Of a stretch of DNA of 64,000 nucleotides, positions 43,246 through 54,500 are shown one piece after another (position 1 is the first letter of the stretch; each line of letters starts with the position of its first letter). Position numbers and translations under genes: made by a program. Source of the DNA: Gnetum montanum (lineage: Eukaryota > Streptophyta > Gnetopsida > Gnetales > Gnetaceae); contig MNCI01017909.1 of the NCBI GenBank assembly GCA_015680685.1, positions 1,543,054-1,607,053 of the forward strand. Reading direction: 5' to 3'. The notes under the pieces were generated by a model. The model did not search any database. It saw nothing but the letters and a program-made list of their open reading frames with translations, and was not told the origin of the DNA.

Positions 43246-44846
43246 TGTAACGTTGGAAAACGTCGGCAACTGGAAAATACCAAACAAAATCCCGCGTACA
43301 CTGTTTTAACCACAGATCCGTGCGAGGGCTATGCTAGAAAAATGAATCCGCAGCGCCCTAAACAGTCTTGTTGATCAGACAGGGACTTACTAATTAGTAA
43401 ACCGATGAATATCTCGTGGAACGATTAGATTCGAGGAATCGCAAAATGAGGGGAAAACGACGTAGACAAATTGTAACGATGATAACGCTAAACACGATAA
43501 GAAGAGGCTAGCACAAGAGAAACACGTAGTTTCAAGATCTATGCTTTGACTTGAAAGATGTATATTTTATATATCTCGTTACACTGGGGAGACCCCGATT
43601 ACTGGATGTAAAGCAAGCACAAAACAACAATAAAACTGTCCAAACAGAAATCCGGTCTACCTTGTGGGCTAAAGCTGGGATGCAAGGAAGGTCAAACTCT
43701 GACATCTATCGATCAACTGTTTCTGACCAATAGAGCCTATGAACAGTGCAAGATGATCCCACGATCTTGGATCTGCTTCTTTCGCCTTAGGTAGTTTTTG
43801 TTTAGGATGGCCAGTGGTTGCTGATGGAGAAAATTGTGTCTTCTCCAAAGAACGATTACTCTTGTTGCCGATGCTCACGCGAACAGTGCTTTGTCTCTGT
43901 TGTAAGGTGATGCTGTCAACAATTGCCAAAGTGCTGCTCTCTGTATCTCTGCTCAAAAGTGATAAGTGCTCCAGTGCTAAAAAAAATGCCTTTTTCTTCT
44001 TTGATCTGCCCACCCTTGTATCTTTGTCAACTGGGGTATTTATAGGCTGCGACGTCCTATGGAAAAGGTGCAACCCTGATGACGTGTGTCCCGAATGTTT
44101 TGGGTACTGTCGATTTGACCATTTTTGTCTCAGATTTCATGACTACGCACAATACGCTTATTTGCGTATTGTGCATGTAAAGAATAGATGCATGTCGGGC
44201 ATGTTTCAACTGTCTTTGAGTTATATTATGCTCATTCATGCTGCGTTGCGTGCACGAGCGTAACATAACATGGAAGCAATGGATTCAAGCTGTTTTACAC
44301 TCACTTACGTAGCCGCGTGTAATGAAGTGTCAATGATGTCTAGCTTGGCGATGCAATACGCTGTGATACGCTACGTTGCGTGATGAGCGTATGATGAGCA
44401 ATCACACTTTCTTAGACTTTGCCTTTGACTATTTTAGAGCTCATTACGCTGCCGTGCGTAACAGAGCGTAAACCTGACCTTGAACAAAAGACTTAGCAAA
44501 ATATACAAGAAGTCGCATAATACACTGCTCAAGCTTCTCCCTATGCTGAAGTAACTAGCCTTCTGANGCTGCTCAAGCTTCTCCCTATGCTGAAGTAACT
44601 AGCCTTCTGATGCCGGACTAAGTTTAAACAGAATCACGCTAAGCGCCATTACGCTACGTCGTGTGGTATAGCGTAAACAGAGAAAACATAGTAAGATTAG
44701 GAATCTGCACAAGAAGTTGAGGACTTGATGCTACGCACCTCTTGGTGTTGCTCTGTCTTATTCTCCCTTCTGGAATTCTGACATGCGCCCTTGCCTGAAT
44801 TGCGAATCTTTGCCTAAGGCCGACTCGTAATTTTCACGGTGTTTCA
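43246..44846 (-). repeat. 5' LTR of element E (1601 bp)
   Basis: Partner of 29462-31018. The 44-bp length difference is explained by a 44-bp direct duplication at 44525-44612 with a single N (44567) at its junction. Palindromes TACGCTACGTTGCGTGATGA-like occur near 44365 and 44650. Confidence 0.95.
44033..44046 (-). promoter_or_regulatory. LTR promoter TATA box (element E 5' LTR)
   Basis: Minus-strand CCTATAAATACCCC. It would start the genomic RNA of E, running toward lower coordinates. Confidence 0.7.
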
Positions 44847-44851
44847 CCTGT

Positions 44852-46075
44852 TATATTTTATCAATTGAGGTAATGAAACTCCCTTGGGTAAATTTAAAGA
44901 TGGCACTGACGAACTGATCGGATCATCTTGGTAGAAGTCCAATACTTTAAGCTCTTCAATGCTAGTGGTTTTGAGGCTCTTTACCTCATTAGTGAGCTCT
45001 TGCATCATCTTTTTGGCTTTGGCCCATTCTTGGGCACTCGTTGTAGCAGTAGGTTGATTAGTTTGGGTGCTATACAAGTTAGACTGCTGCACAGTTGGTG
45101 GGAATGATGACTGTTGAGTTGTTGATGGTTGTACTTGAGGGATGTTCATGGATGGAATTGTAGCTGGTGGTATGCTGTAATGAGCGGGTTGGTATTGCTG
45201 CATGCCAGGCATGGCCCACTGTCTAGTTACGATTTGTGAGGGAACGCCCTGAACTTGTTGAGTCGAAGTGGTGAAGGATGTCCCTTGGATTTTCACTCAT
45301 GGTATATAGTGAGTAGATGTAGAAGCGGGTATCACGGATGACATCCCAATTACTTGGGATGGAAATGTCACTCCTACATTAGTTTGAGAGGGGGGTTGTT
45401 GGGGTTGTACTTGTAGGAGAGGGGATAACGTGGTGACCGGAGGAATAATGAAGATGGGTGCATTGAATTGAGTATTGATCATGGGGAGAGTGGGAATAAG
45501 AGTGGGTGCTTCTTGTTGAGGTACATGTGCTTGAGTGCTTTTAAATGTGTGAAGAAACATGGTCTCTCCCGTGAAAGGGTGAAATAACGGGTTCGCGTAA
45601 GTATGCGGACTGAGAGTATGGTACGAATCCCCATGTTTGGATTGAGCTACAAAATTATCTTCCTCATCTCCATTTTGAGGCTCTATGAAGGGTTGGTATG
45701 AGGTTTAGTTCCTCACCATGAGGAGTTGGGATAGGAGTTCATGGAAGGATTTAGTAAGGGGAATGACATCATAGGCAGTGGGAGTGAAGTCATGAACTCC
45801 TTTGTGAATTAACTCATAGTGTCTTTTTGCTTCTAGTTCGGTTTGGTCAACAGCTAGATTAGCTTGGATTTTAACAAAAATAAAGTTATATCGTTCAGGC
45901 ATTAGGATTGTGAATGTGGGATCTCTACCTTGCAGTCTCAATAACCGATGAGATGGCCCCTAAGGGTTCATCTTGCCAAGGGCAACAATGGACTCGACGG
46001 TGGTGATGGGACCGGAGATTATGGTACCAAAGTCGAAGAAGAGCATGGTGGTGGTGTTGGTGTGTGTGGAGTCCA
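44852..46075 (-). pseudogene. 5' part of gag of element D
   Basis: The start is the ATG at 46075 (MDSTHTNTTTM). Gag N-domain with ERYNFIFVKIQANL and GVHDFTPTAYDVIPL (45900-45740), then an unusually long Pro/Gln/Thr-rich linker (45600-44950) rich in PQVQPS-type motifs, then LNLPKGVSLPQLIKY, where the E insertion cuts it. It resumes at 29456. TAG codons at conserved Gln or Trp sites interrupt the frame. Confidence 0.85.
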
Positions 46076-46788
46076 TTGCCAAAGTTGGGTGATGTGGCGT
46101 AGGAGCGAGAATGCAGCGTAAGAGAGAGAAAATATGTGTTAAGTGTCAATAGCGTATGGTCAACAGTGTGTGAAATATGCAACGTATGGCAAGAAACTAT
46201 GAGCAGTGTATGACAAGTATAGGCAACATAAAGAAGAATAGATAGTGTATAATGATATGAGCAGTGTATGAAATATGCAGAGTTTCAGCATGTATCCTAA
46301 ATAAGCTAGAGCATGTCCATCCTAAACTGATGCAACATGTAACTCTGAAAAAGGAAAACAGCATGTGAACACTGAAGTAAAGTGTGTTGCCTGGAAACTA
46401 AAATGCAAAAATGCAAGTGAGTTTAAAATGTAGCGTTTGACCTGTGGGACAGCGTGTGGATGCTAAGTGCAGCATATGGGAGGGAAAACCAAGTTACTAG
46501 ATGCTGTTAATGGTGTCTAAGAAGGGAGAAAATGATGAGAGACACTATGAACAATGTCTAATGTTGGAACAGAGTGCAGGATGCTGTGGGTAGCGTCAGG
46601 ATTTGAGAATAGAGTGTAGGACACTGTGGTTTAAACAACAACATGTCTGGAAAGTCAGAAACAACATCTGGGATTGAGAGAACTTGGTTTTAATGGACAC
46701 TGGAAACAAGGCAGCGTGTGGACTCTGGATCTAGGATGCTGAGAAGTGGATGCAAACAAAAATCGGCCCTCCTTCTAGCGCCAAAAAA
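46076..46788 (-). other. 5' UTR and primer-binding site of element D
   Basis: PBS at 46767-46783 (same 17-mer as C and E), 5 nt inside the LTR. About 690 bp of leader follows with loose repeats of the CAGCGT/GTGTATGA kind. No gene is seen. Confidence 0.8.
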
Positions 46789-48278
46789 TGTACTGTTCGA
46801 AATTATCAGCATGAGGCTGGAAGAAAAACGAACTCCTAAAGATCTCCAGAGAGATACAGTAGACCCTGCCTTCGCATGAGGGAAAACTGAAAAAGAATAA
46901 AGGTAGAGTGCCTTGGATGGTCTGCACATAGATCAAACAAGGACTGCCCCTAGCGTACACAATAGTAGTGCACCGGGTTATCGTAAATAAACGTAAAAAA
47001 ATGCAAATGTAAACGTGGACAAGAGCAAACAAGGTGTAAAAAGTATAAATAGAAAATAATGTAAACTGTAAATATGATTGGAAAAAATGTAACTGTTTGT
47101 ATTGATTAAAAATTACAAAGAAGTGCACTGGTCAGAACGTAGTTGCAGAATTATTACAAGGTGGACATTTAGCCCCGATGCGAAAGGTGTTGCAGACACT
47201 GGGATATTGTAGGTTTCTAGTCGCAGGTGTGCAGCGTGACCAAAATACTTTTGATTGGTCATGCTATGGTCACGCTGCCCAGCATGACCTCAGCGGGACC
47301 AAGTTTTTATGCCCTATTTTGAGCTAAGTTTTGGATGATGATGCCTATTTATTGATGCTCAACTAATGCTTGCTCTTCGAGGTGGCTTGGATGTTAAATT
47401 TGACTTTATTTTATTGCTGTTTTGGGCCAGTTTGGTTTGGTCATGCTATGATCACGCTAACTAGTGTGACCTTAGCATGACCAACTGAAAATGCCACGTT
47501 TGAGGCCTAAATTGTGAGTTTTTGGATCCTGTGAACATGTACAAGTGCTTCCTGTCCCTGGGGGTTGCTTGGATGTAGAAGATAATTCCTAAAAATGGTT
47601 GATTTGCTCTGTTTTTATTTGGTTGTGCTATGGTCACACTGTGCAGCATGACCTCAATGTGAACAACTGAAAGTGCCATGTTTGAGGTCCAAATTTTGAT
47701 TTTCTAGAGCCTGAGAGTTAGTACAATTGTTGCCTGTCCCCTGGGGATTAAGTTCATGTTGAAACTAGACCTAAAACTGCTTGATATGCCTTGTTGCTTG
47801 GTCACACTATGGTTATGTTGTGCAGCATGACCTCAGCGTGACTAACCGAAAGTGGCTCAAGACATGTGATTCTGAGCTCAAATTTTGAGATTCCGAAGGT
47901 TGGGAGCTACAGGGGACATCGACAAAGCTCATGGAGGGTTCGTGTGCTCGAATCTGGGCTGTTTGGGCTTGATTTTGGGGCCCTAGAAGTTGGTCATGCT
48001 GTACACCTGCTGATCTTATGTTGGACAGCATAACCATAGCATGACCAAAGTGTATATAGCAAAAACCATGCATTTTGAGCCTGAAACCCTTGATCCGAGA
48101 TGTTGGGAGTTGGAGAAATCACCTGTGGGCCCCGAGGGATTTTCCTATTCAATCATGCATTGTTTCATGCTATTTTGGAGGCTCTCAAGTTTGGTCATGT
48201 TGTACTCTTGTTGGGCAGCAGCATGACTTAGCTTGAGTTCTATTCAAAAGTGTGAGGCCAAACTTTTGTGGTGTTTCA
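46789..48278 (-). repeat. 5' LTR of element D (1490 bp, internally deleted)
   Basis: Matches 5007-7166 but lacks about 670 bp. The junction near 47252 joins sequence equivalent to about 5455 with sequence equivalent to about 6135. The missing part includes the TATA box, so this LTR probably has no promoter now. Confidence 0.88.
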
Positions 48279-48514
48279 GCTACACTCTTTCTACCACATA
48301 GAGTTTAGGGCCCGAGTGCAGGAGATACACTTGTCCTGTGTGGTTCCAGAGAAACCAACAACTAGGACCAATCTACACCAATCAAATTGTAGACAACCAC
48401 AAGGGTGTCATGTCTATGCTAGTTCAAAGCTAGTAATGGAGGTGTAGAGAGCATGTGGGACTACCACTGAATGTAGAAGGGAATGGTGGATCCTCCTTCT
48501 AGCACCAAAAAACT
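48279..48514 (-). other. 5' UTR (distal part) and primer-binding site of element A
   Basis: Resumes A after D with gctac. PBS at 48491-48507 (minus-strand TGGTGCTAGAAGGAGGA), two changes from the C/D/E 17-mer. The rest of the leader is at 4827-5006. Confidence 0.75.
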
Positions 48515-50181
48515 ATGATAATAGCAAACATCAACAGTTGGAATGCCAAGGGATTCATGGGTGCATAGCATTAACCTTACCTCCATGTGAGGGCCTTTGC
48601 TAGGAAACAGAGGCGAAGTGCCCTAGATAGTCTTGATGATTAAATAGGAACTTCACTACCTACAACCAAGGTATCGAGTGCAACCAAAGGGTGGTGTGGT
48701 TAGCCAAAAATGTGAGCGCTGATGGTGTTCTTGACAGTACCAAGGTTGACTAAGCCTAAGCATAGTGGGCTCTCGCAATATGAGAACGATGGTGCAAATG
48801 TGCAAAAAGCATGTAAAATAATGAAGAAAGTGTGGATGTAGTGCTGAATGTTAAAGAAAATGCTTAAACTACAATAGAGAAACTGCTTAAAATGTAAAGG
48901 AGTATGGGAGAAAGAAAGGATGATACCACCCTAGATGGGAGGTAGCAATTACAAATGAGCTTTGCAGAGGTACACGGTGGTATAAATAGGTGCAGTAGCA
49001 GTGTTGCCAAAGTCTTCAGGGTATCTTGGGGTGAAGACTAACATCAACTACAAGGTCTGTGCTCACTAGGTTGGTTGTTGCAGTGTCCTGCAAGCTTGTG
49101 GTATGCTGCGGTGCTAAGTGGGATGCAAAGGTGTTACCAAGATGTTGATACGCTCCGATGTACGAGGTGCTCAAGATGCTTCAAGTGTCAAATGGTGCTC
49201 TAAGATGCTAATGCCCACTGCTAGAATGAATTGCCAACCCCTAAAGTGTGGAATTTAGGGGCATTTATAGGCTTAGGATTATCATGAAGTGCAGATTGAG
49301 TGCCATGTAGTAAAGGGGTAGGTGGGGCTACCCTAACCTTTGCTACGCCCCCAGTGGGACAACTAGTGCTACACTTTGATACGCTCCATTGGACCCCAGG
49401 AGACTACCAGACTAGCTACACTATTAAGATTTCATGTACCAAGATTGTAATGTACTTGCAAATAGTGCAAAATAGTGCAATTTGAAGGCTATGCTATGAG
49501 ACTATGTTCTCCCCTCTTTCAAGTAGGATTGAGTGTACGTACAATTTTGGGACATAGGGGAGGTACAAAAAGAGTGCAAGTTGCTAATCCTACTTGCTAG
49601 AGAAGTGCTAGAGATAGAATGAAGGCTTGTGCTAAGATCTAGAAGCTTTTGAAGGTAGTTTCTTATTGCTACACTAGCTACGCTCTAGAGCATAGCATAA
49701 CAGTTAGGCAATTCTTGCAAAAACTAAAGTCTAGTGCCACTACACTTGCTACACTAGAGAGCATAGCAGGATGGGACAGAGCATAGCATAGACACTTAGA
49801 AAAAATCTAGAAAAAATTGCAATCCTTGTTCTTGCTACACCAAATACGCTCGAGAGCATAGCAGAAAGAGCAGCTTCAAGAGTTAGATCTGCCAAATGTT
49901 TCTTCCATGCTGAGCTAGCTTAGCAACTTCTAGCTTGACGCTAGTGCAAACTAACCACCAAAGTGCTGCTATGCTTTCTACACTAAAGACCGTAGCAAGA
50001 GGAATGTGAGCATAGCAAGACACATAGAAAATTTCTGCAGTTGTTGTTTGGCACTTAGAAAATTTTGCAAATCTAGTCCTATGTGGGATCATGGGCCAAA
50101 CACTTAGAAAAATTTTCCTTGAGTTGACACTTAGACAAACTTGCTGTTGCAGTGTTATTACTTGAATTTGGTGGTGTTTCA
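48515..50181 (-). repeat. 5' LTR of element A
   Basis: About 1.67 kb, from TGATAATAG just after the PBS to GGTGTTTCA at 50181, the LTR end shared by the family. The inner boundary is less sure because the sequence reads ctatgata there. TATA box 49258-49271. U3 has imperfect palindromes such as GCTCTAGAGCATAG near 49690. The partner LTR is outside the window. Confidence 0.75.
49258..49271 (-). promoter_or_regulatory. LTR TATA box (element A)
   Basis: Minus-strand CCTATAAATGCCCC, at the equivalent position to those of C, D and E. Confidence 0.6.
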
Positions 50182-50950
50182 CCTTAGTTAGAGGGGTGTC
50201 TTTAGGCATGGGTAACATGTCTTTCCAACCCCATAACTAGAGTTTATAACCCATTATTACATCTAACGGATGTGATTTGAATTTCCATGTTTTTTTCTTC
50301 ATGGAAACAACACCATGCAAAGACATGTTTCCTATTATGGTCAACAGTAGTAGTGGTAAGAGACCAATGAGGAAAGACCATAAAAATCAAAAGGGAATTT
50401 GTGAACAAAAGATAGCAAATTCCCTTGAAGTCACACCCTTGTCTAGCCCACTTGGTTTATTCCAAGTCTGTTAAGTATCAAAATCATTGATTACATTTTA
50501 AGTTTAATTGTAAAACGACCTCATGCTCCCATGATACTAAGCCTCGTAGAGTTTGATGGAATGGATAGATGTTGTGGATTGACTACTTGATATCATCAAA
50601 GAATCAATCATCAGCTATAAGGAACATAATCCAAAGATACAATATGATCATTTAGCAATCAATCATAACACAACATTGAACATTGCATTAAATATCTTCC
50701 AAAAGTAGTAGTAACCACAACAAAACTGAAGATTCCATATGAACAAAATAACATGTAAAAAAAACAAACAAGATAAAATATATAAAATAAATTGTAAAAT
50801 ATGTAAGAAAAATGGAAAACATATGAAGAAAATTGTAAAACAAAAAGATGAAAAATTGGGTAGTCTATACTAAATATTAATGTGGGTGGCCATCTCCCCC
50901 ATGACTAAGTTGGAAGAAGAAAATCTAGTGGGGTGTTCATGTTACTGGTT
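50182..50950 (-). other. 3' UTR-like tail of fossil G
   Basis: Repeats, with much divergence, at 56690-57450 in fossil H (ttaggcatgggtaacatg and gaagtcacac blocks). AT-rich. No gene. Confidence 0.6.
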
Positions 50951-53900
50951 ATGCTTGGTTCTAGGAAAGGCTTTATTTGTTGAATGTTGACTAGAAATCA
51001 TTTGGTTAGGCTTGAAGGATGGTAAATTATCTTAGCCCCAAAAGGAAATTTTGCATGAATTATATAAGATCCTTCCCATAGTGTTTGAAACTTTGTTCAT
51101 TATGGTACATTCATGGGATTTCAATAAAGAACCTTATCTCTTAGTTGGAATTTTACTTTACTTATTTTCCCATCATGATGTTATTTGGCATGAGCTTTGT
51201 GCACTTCATTCATTGAAAAGACTACTTGTCAATTTTCATCTAGTACATTTAATATCATTAATGTTCCTTTTGTGCTAGACTTAGATCAAAGTCAAGTTCA
51301 CAAGCCATTGAAAGTGTATGGAGCTCCACTTGGATTGGAAGGCTTGGAAATTTTTTGTACACTAACTCATAAGGAGAATAACCAATAGAAAATTTCCAAG
51401 TGGATTGATAGGTCCATAGATCATTGATGAGTTTTGTGCTCTAGTCTTTCCTATAGTTACTAATGGTGTGTATTAGTATCCTAGTTATTTTTCTAGTAGT
51501 GACTTCAACTTGACCATTAGCTTGGGGATGGTATGGAGTTATTAATTTGTGTTCCATCCCTAAGCATTGCATTAATTTTTGAAAAGTAGAAACTATGAAA
51601 TAAGTGTCCTAGCATGCCAAACCTATATACCACACTTTGTTGAACAAACCATGCTACAATAGAAGATGAACAATTGGTGACAGTGGTAGCCTCAGCCCAT
51701 TTGGTATAGTAGTCAACTATTACAATGATGTATGCCTTCTTGTTGGACATAAGATTCATGAGCCCCATGAAGTCAATGCTCCAAAGATCAAAAGGCTCTA
51801 GTGATTGGATCCACTGTTGGGGTCCTTCCATTTGTATTCTTATCTCTCCATCTCTTTGGCATCTCTCATATAAACAAAAAAATTGATGGACATCCATAAA
51901 AATTGTTAGTCAATAATATCTTACCATAAGGATTTTTACAATTGTCCTCCTTTCTATGTAATGGTTCCCACAAGGATGTTTATAAGCATCCTAGAGAATT
52001 CAAAGTTGATTAGTTTTGGGCATGCACCATCATCACAAACCTTGTAAAGGTTATCCTTGATTTCTATGTAGTGCTTGGCTTGGTGAAGAAGCTATTGTTT
52101 CTTTCTACTATCCCATTTGTGAGGAATTTTCTAAGTAAGTAGATAGAAGAGGAATTCACTGTACCAATTGTAACCTTTAGGACTTTCTACTTCAGTAGCT
52201 CTGGCAAAGAGAAGTTCATTTGGGAATTGGTTAGATAAGGGTCCCTCATCCTCTTTGTTATCCTATTGTACCTAAAATAGGTGGTTCACAACCACATTCT
52301 TAGTTCCCTTCCTATCCATCATTGTGAGATTGAACTCCTGTAGAATTACTAGACATTGTATGACATGAGGGCATACCACTAGCTTATTCATGAGAAATAT
52401 GATGGCACTATGATCCATGTGTATCAAAATTTGATATTCAAGCACATAATATCTAAACTTCTCTAAGGTCTACACCACTATCATGAGCTTCTTCTTCATG
52501 GTGGTGTAGTTCAATTATGTCTTTAAAATGCTTCTACTTGCACAATGGATGTAGTAAGGACATTTCTGATCATCCAATTATGTAAGCACAGTCCCTAATA
52601 CATAATTGGATGCATCCGTCATGATGTGGAATGATTTGGACTAGCCAAAAGCATGTAAAATGGGAGTTTCAATGAGCTTTTATTTCAGCTATTGAAATTC
52701 TATCTCACATTCCTTAGTCTAAGTGAAAGGTGCATCCTTTTTTGATAGCTCCAGCAATGACTTATCAATTTTTGAGAAGTTCTAAATTAAGCATCGATAA
52801 AAACAAATATTCCCAAGGAATGACCTTACATCTTTCACCATTTCAAGTTGTCTAGTGATTCCTTGGATGACCTGTACTTTTTCTAAGTTTACCTCAATTC
52901 CTTTTTCTAAAATTCTATGTCCCAACACTATGCCTTCTTGGACCATTAGATGTATTTTCTGCTAGTTGAGCTTCACTTTAGTCCCTATAAATTGTTGAAG
53001 AACTTGCTCAAGATAGTCCAAGGCTTGCTCAAATGTGGTACCATAGGTAGAGAAGTCATCCATAAATACTTATACCTCATTGCCAATTTATTGTTGGAAG
53101 ATGCTAAGAATCAAATGTTGGAAGGTAGTAGGATTATTTCACATGCCAAATGACATCTTTCTACATGCAAAAGTCCCCAATGGACTTGTGAATGTAGTTT
53201 TGGCTTGGTCCTCTAGTACAATCTAGATTTGGTTATAGCCATTATAACCATGCAAAAAGCTATAATAGCAATGCCCTAGTATGGTGTCTAACACTTAGTC
53301 AACAAATGACAATGGAAAATGATCCTTGAAAGTTGCTATGTTCAACAACTGAAAATCTATGTAAACTCTGTATTTTCCTCCTTTCTTGGGTACAATAACA
53401 AGTGGGCTAATCCATTTTCTATTCATAATTGAATAAATGAATCCAACCTTGAGAAGTTTTTATTACTTTCTCCTTAATAGCTTACTTAAGTTTGGGATTC
53501 AAGCTTCTCTACAGTTGCCTTTTTGGCTTGATGGAAGAGTCTATATAGATGTGATGCTAGCATATCCATAGATCTATCCTAGTAAGTTCATGATGTGATC
53601 AAGCAATGACTATTGGACATTTTTTAGCATCTTCTATTTTTTATCTAGAGCAAGGTTAACATTGATAATTACTAGCTTATCATTATTGAGAAAAGCATAT
53701 TCCATAGTTGATGGTAAGGCTTTCAGTTTAAGGCTCTTGCTTAAAGTGATCAAGGATTTCCAACTTCCCCCAATTCATTTCTCTTTATGTCTAGGAGAGT
53801 TGAGGATTGAGTTACTCTATTTCATCTAGATTTTCAATGTAGGTGCTCATGAGGCTTTCCAATGGTTCCATGTACATGGTGGTCTTAGCTTAAATATTTT

Positions 53901-54480
53901 CTATTAGCCACTAGGTATCTTCCTATTTTTTGGTTGCTGCATATAGGTACTTCTGAATAACTATTGTTTTAGCACACTAATTTCATGTAGGGTTGATGTA
54001 AAATTGACCCTACATATTATCTACACTCAATGAAACTCTATGTTTCTATATATGATGCAAGAAACTCTTTTTTTCTCTACTTTACCAAATTCATTTTCCT
54101 TGGATATTTTCAAGGAAAAGTCTTGAATCCCCATTTTGGCATCTATAGTACTTAGTCATGCTCTTTCCATGTGGATAGGGAAGTTACCTTAACCATTTTT
54201 CACATGAATTACAAGGAAATCTATAGAATAGAACCATCCACAAATGGTGGTCATAATGTCCTTCACTAGCCATAAAGGAACAATGATGAATTAATCTGCT
54301 AGCTTAAGTCTAATATTGCTCTTCTTAAGAGAAGACAGGATCTAGGTCTTATACATTTCTTGGGACATTAAGTTCATCCCAAAACCTAAATCCAATAAAG
54401 CCTTACATGGTTTATTCCCTAAAATTTGTAAATAAATCAGGGGACTTCCAAGATTGGATCATTTCTTAGAAAGATGACCA
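50951..54480 (-). pseudogene. Protease-RT-RNase H-integrase remnant (fossil G)
   Basis: Protease: KALLDLGFGMNLMSQEM near 54400. RT: PKKGGKYRVYIDF near 53380, SPLGTFACRKMSFGM near 53170 and VFMDDFSTYGT at 53041-53069. RNase H: HVIQCLVILQEFNLTMMDRK near 52330. Integrase: FDLWSIDFMGLM and IIVIVDYYTKWAEAT in the open piece 51517-51897. A C-terminal tail with FLVNIQQIKPFLEP lies near 50960-51000. Stops and shifts occur every few dozen codons. An enzyme relic with no coding capacity left. Confidence 0.75.
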
Positions 54481-54500
54481 GCCTTTATCTAATCTATGAC

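Larger units (their letters stand above)
29462..44846 (-). mobile_element. Element E, near-complete Tat-like retrotransposon with antisense gene
   Basis: 15.4 kb, with LTRs 29462-31018 and 43246-44846 (both TGTAAC...GGTGTTTCA). It is inserted in the gag of D with a perfect 5-bp target duplication cctgt at 29457-29461 and 44847-44851. Sense order: 5' LTR, PBS 43223-43239, gag-protease 43002-39354, repeat array, antisense gene 36455-38890 (plus), pol 36053-32586, array 32560-32095, 3' UTR, polypurine tract, 3' LTR. This is the clearest copy of the family, but it has nonsense codons in gag and pol and a changed RT active site. Confidence 0.95.
5007..48278 (-). mobile_element. Element D, Tat-like retrotransposon with antisense gene, carrying nested C and E
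   Basis: LTRs of one subfamily bound it: 5007-7166 (3') and 46789-48278 (5'). Both start TGTACT and end GTTTCA on the plus strand. The target duplication gctac at 5002-5006 and 48279-48283 is perfect. Without C (7203-16883) and E (29462-44846) the element is about 18.2 kb. Sense order is 5' LTR, PBS (46767-46783), gag (46075-44852 continuing at 29456), partial protease, antisense gene (22400-27019, plus), RT-RNase H-integrase (21759-18283), repeat array, 3' UTR, polypurine tract, 3' LTR. Multiple stops, a truncated protease and the two insertions make it inactive. Confidence 0.9.
1..50181 (-). mobile_element. Element A, outermost Tat-like Ty3/gypsy retrotransposon (partial)
   Basis: This minus-strand element runs off the left edge. 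It is cut by element D: A's own sequence is 1-5006 plus 48279-50181. In sense order it shows a 5' LTR (48515-50181), primer-binding site (48491-48507), 5' UTR, gag-protease (4826 to 1122), a palindromic-repeat array, and the 3' end of an antisense gene on the plus strand (1-319). RT, integrase and the 3' LTR must lie left of the window. D sits in A's 5' UTR: the sequence gctac precedes D (5002-5006) and follows it (48279-48283), a perfect 5-bp target-site duplication. The coding regions carry many stops, so A is inactive. Confidence 0.85.
50182..54500 (-). mobile_element. Fossil G, Athila-like Ty3/gypsy element (partial)
   Basis: A heavily decayed pol of a different lineage from A-F, in the order protease (about 54480-54300), RT (about 53560-52900), RNase H (about 52720-52240), integrase (about 51990-51000) and 3' UTR (50950-50182). 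The RT box VFMDDFSTYG and integrase FDLWSIDFMG recall Athila elements. No LTR or gag was recognised. Element A inserted at its lower-coordinate end. Confidence 0.75.
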
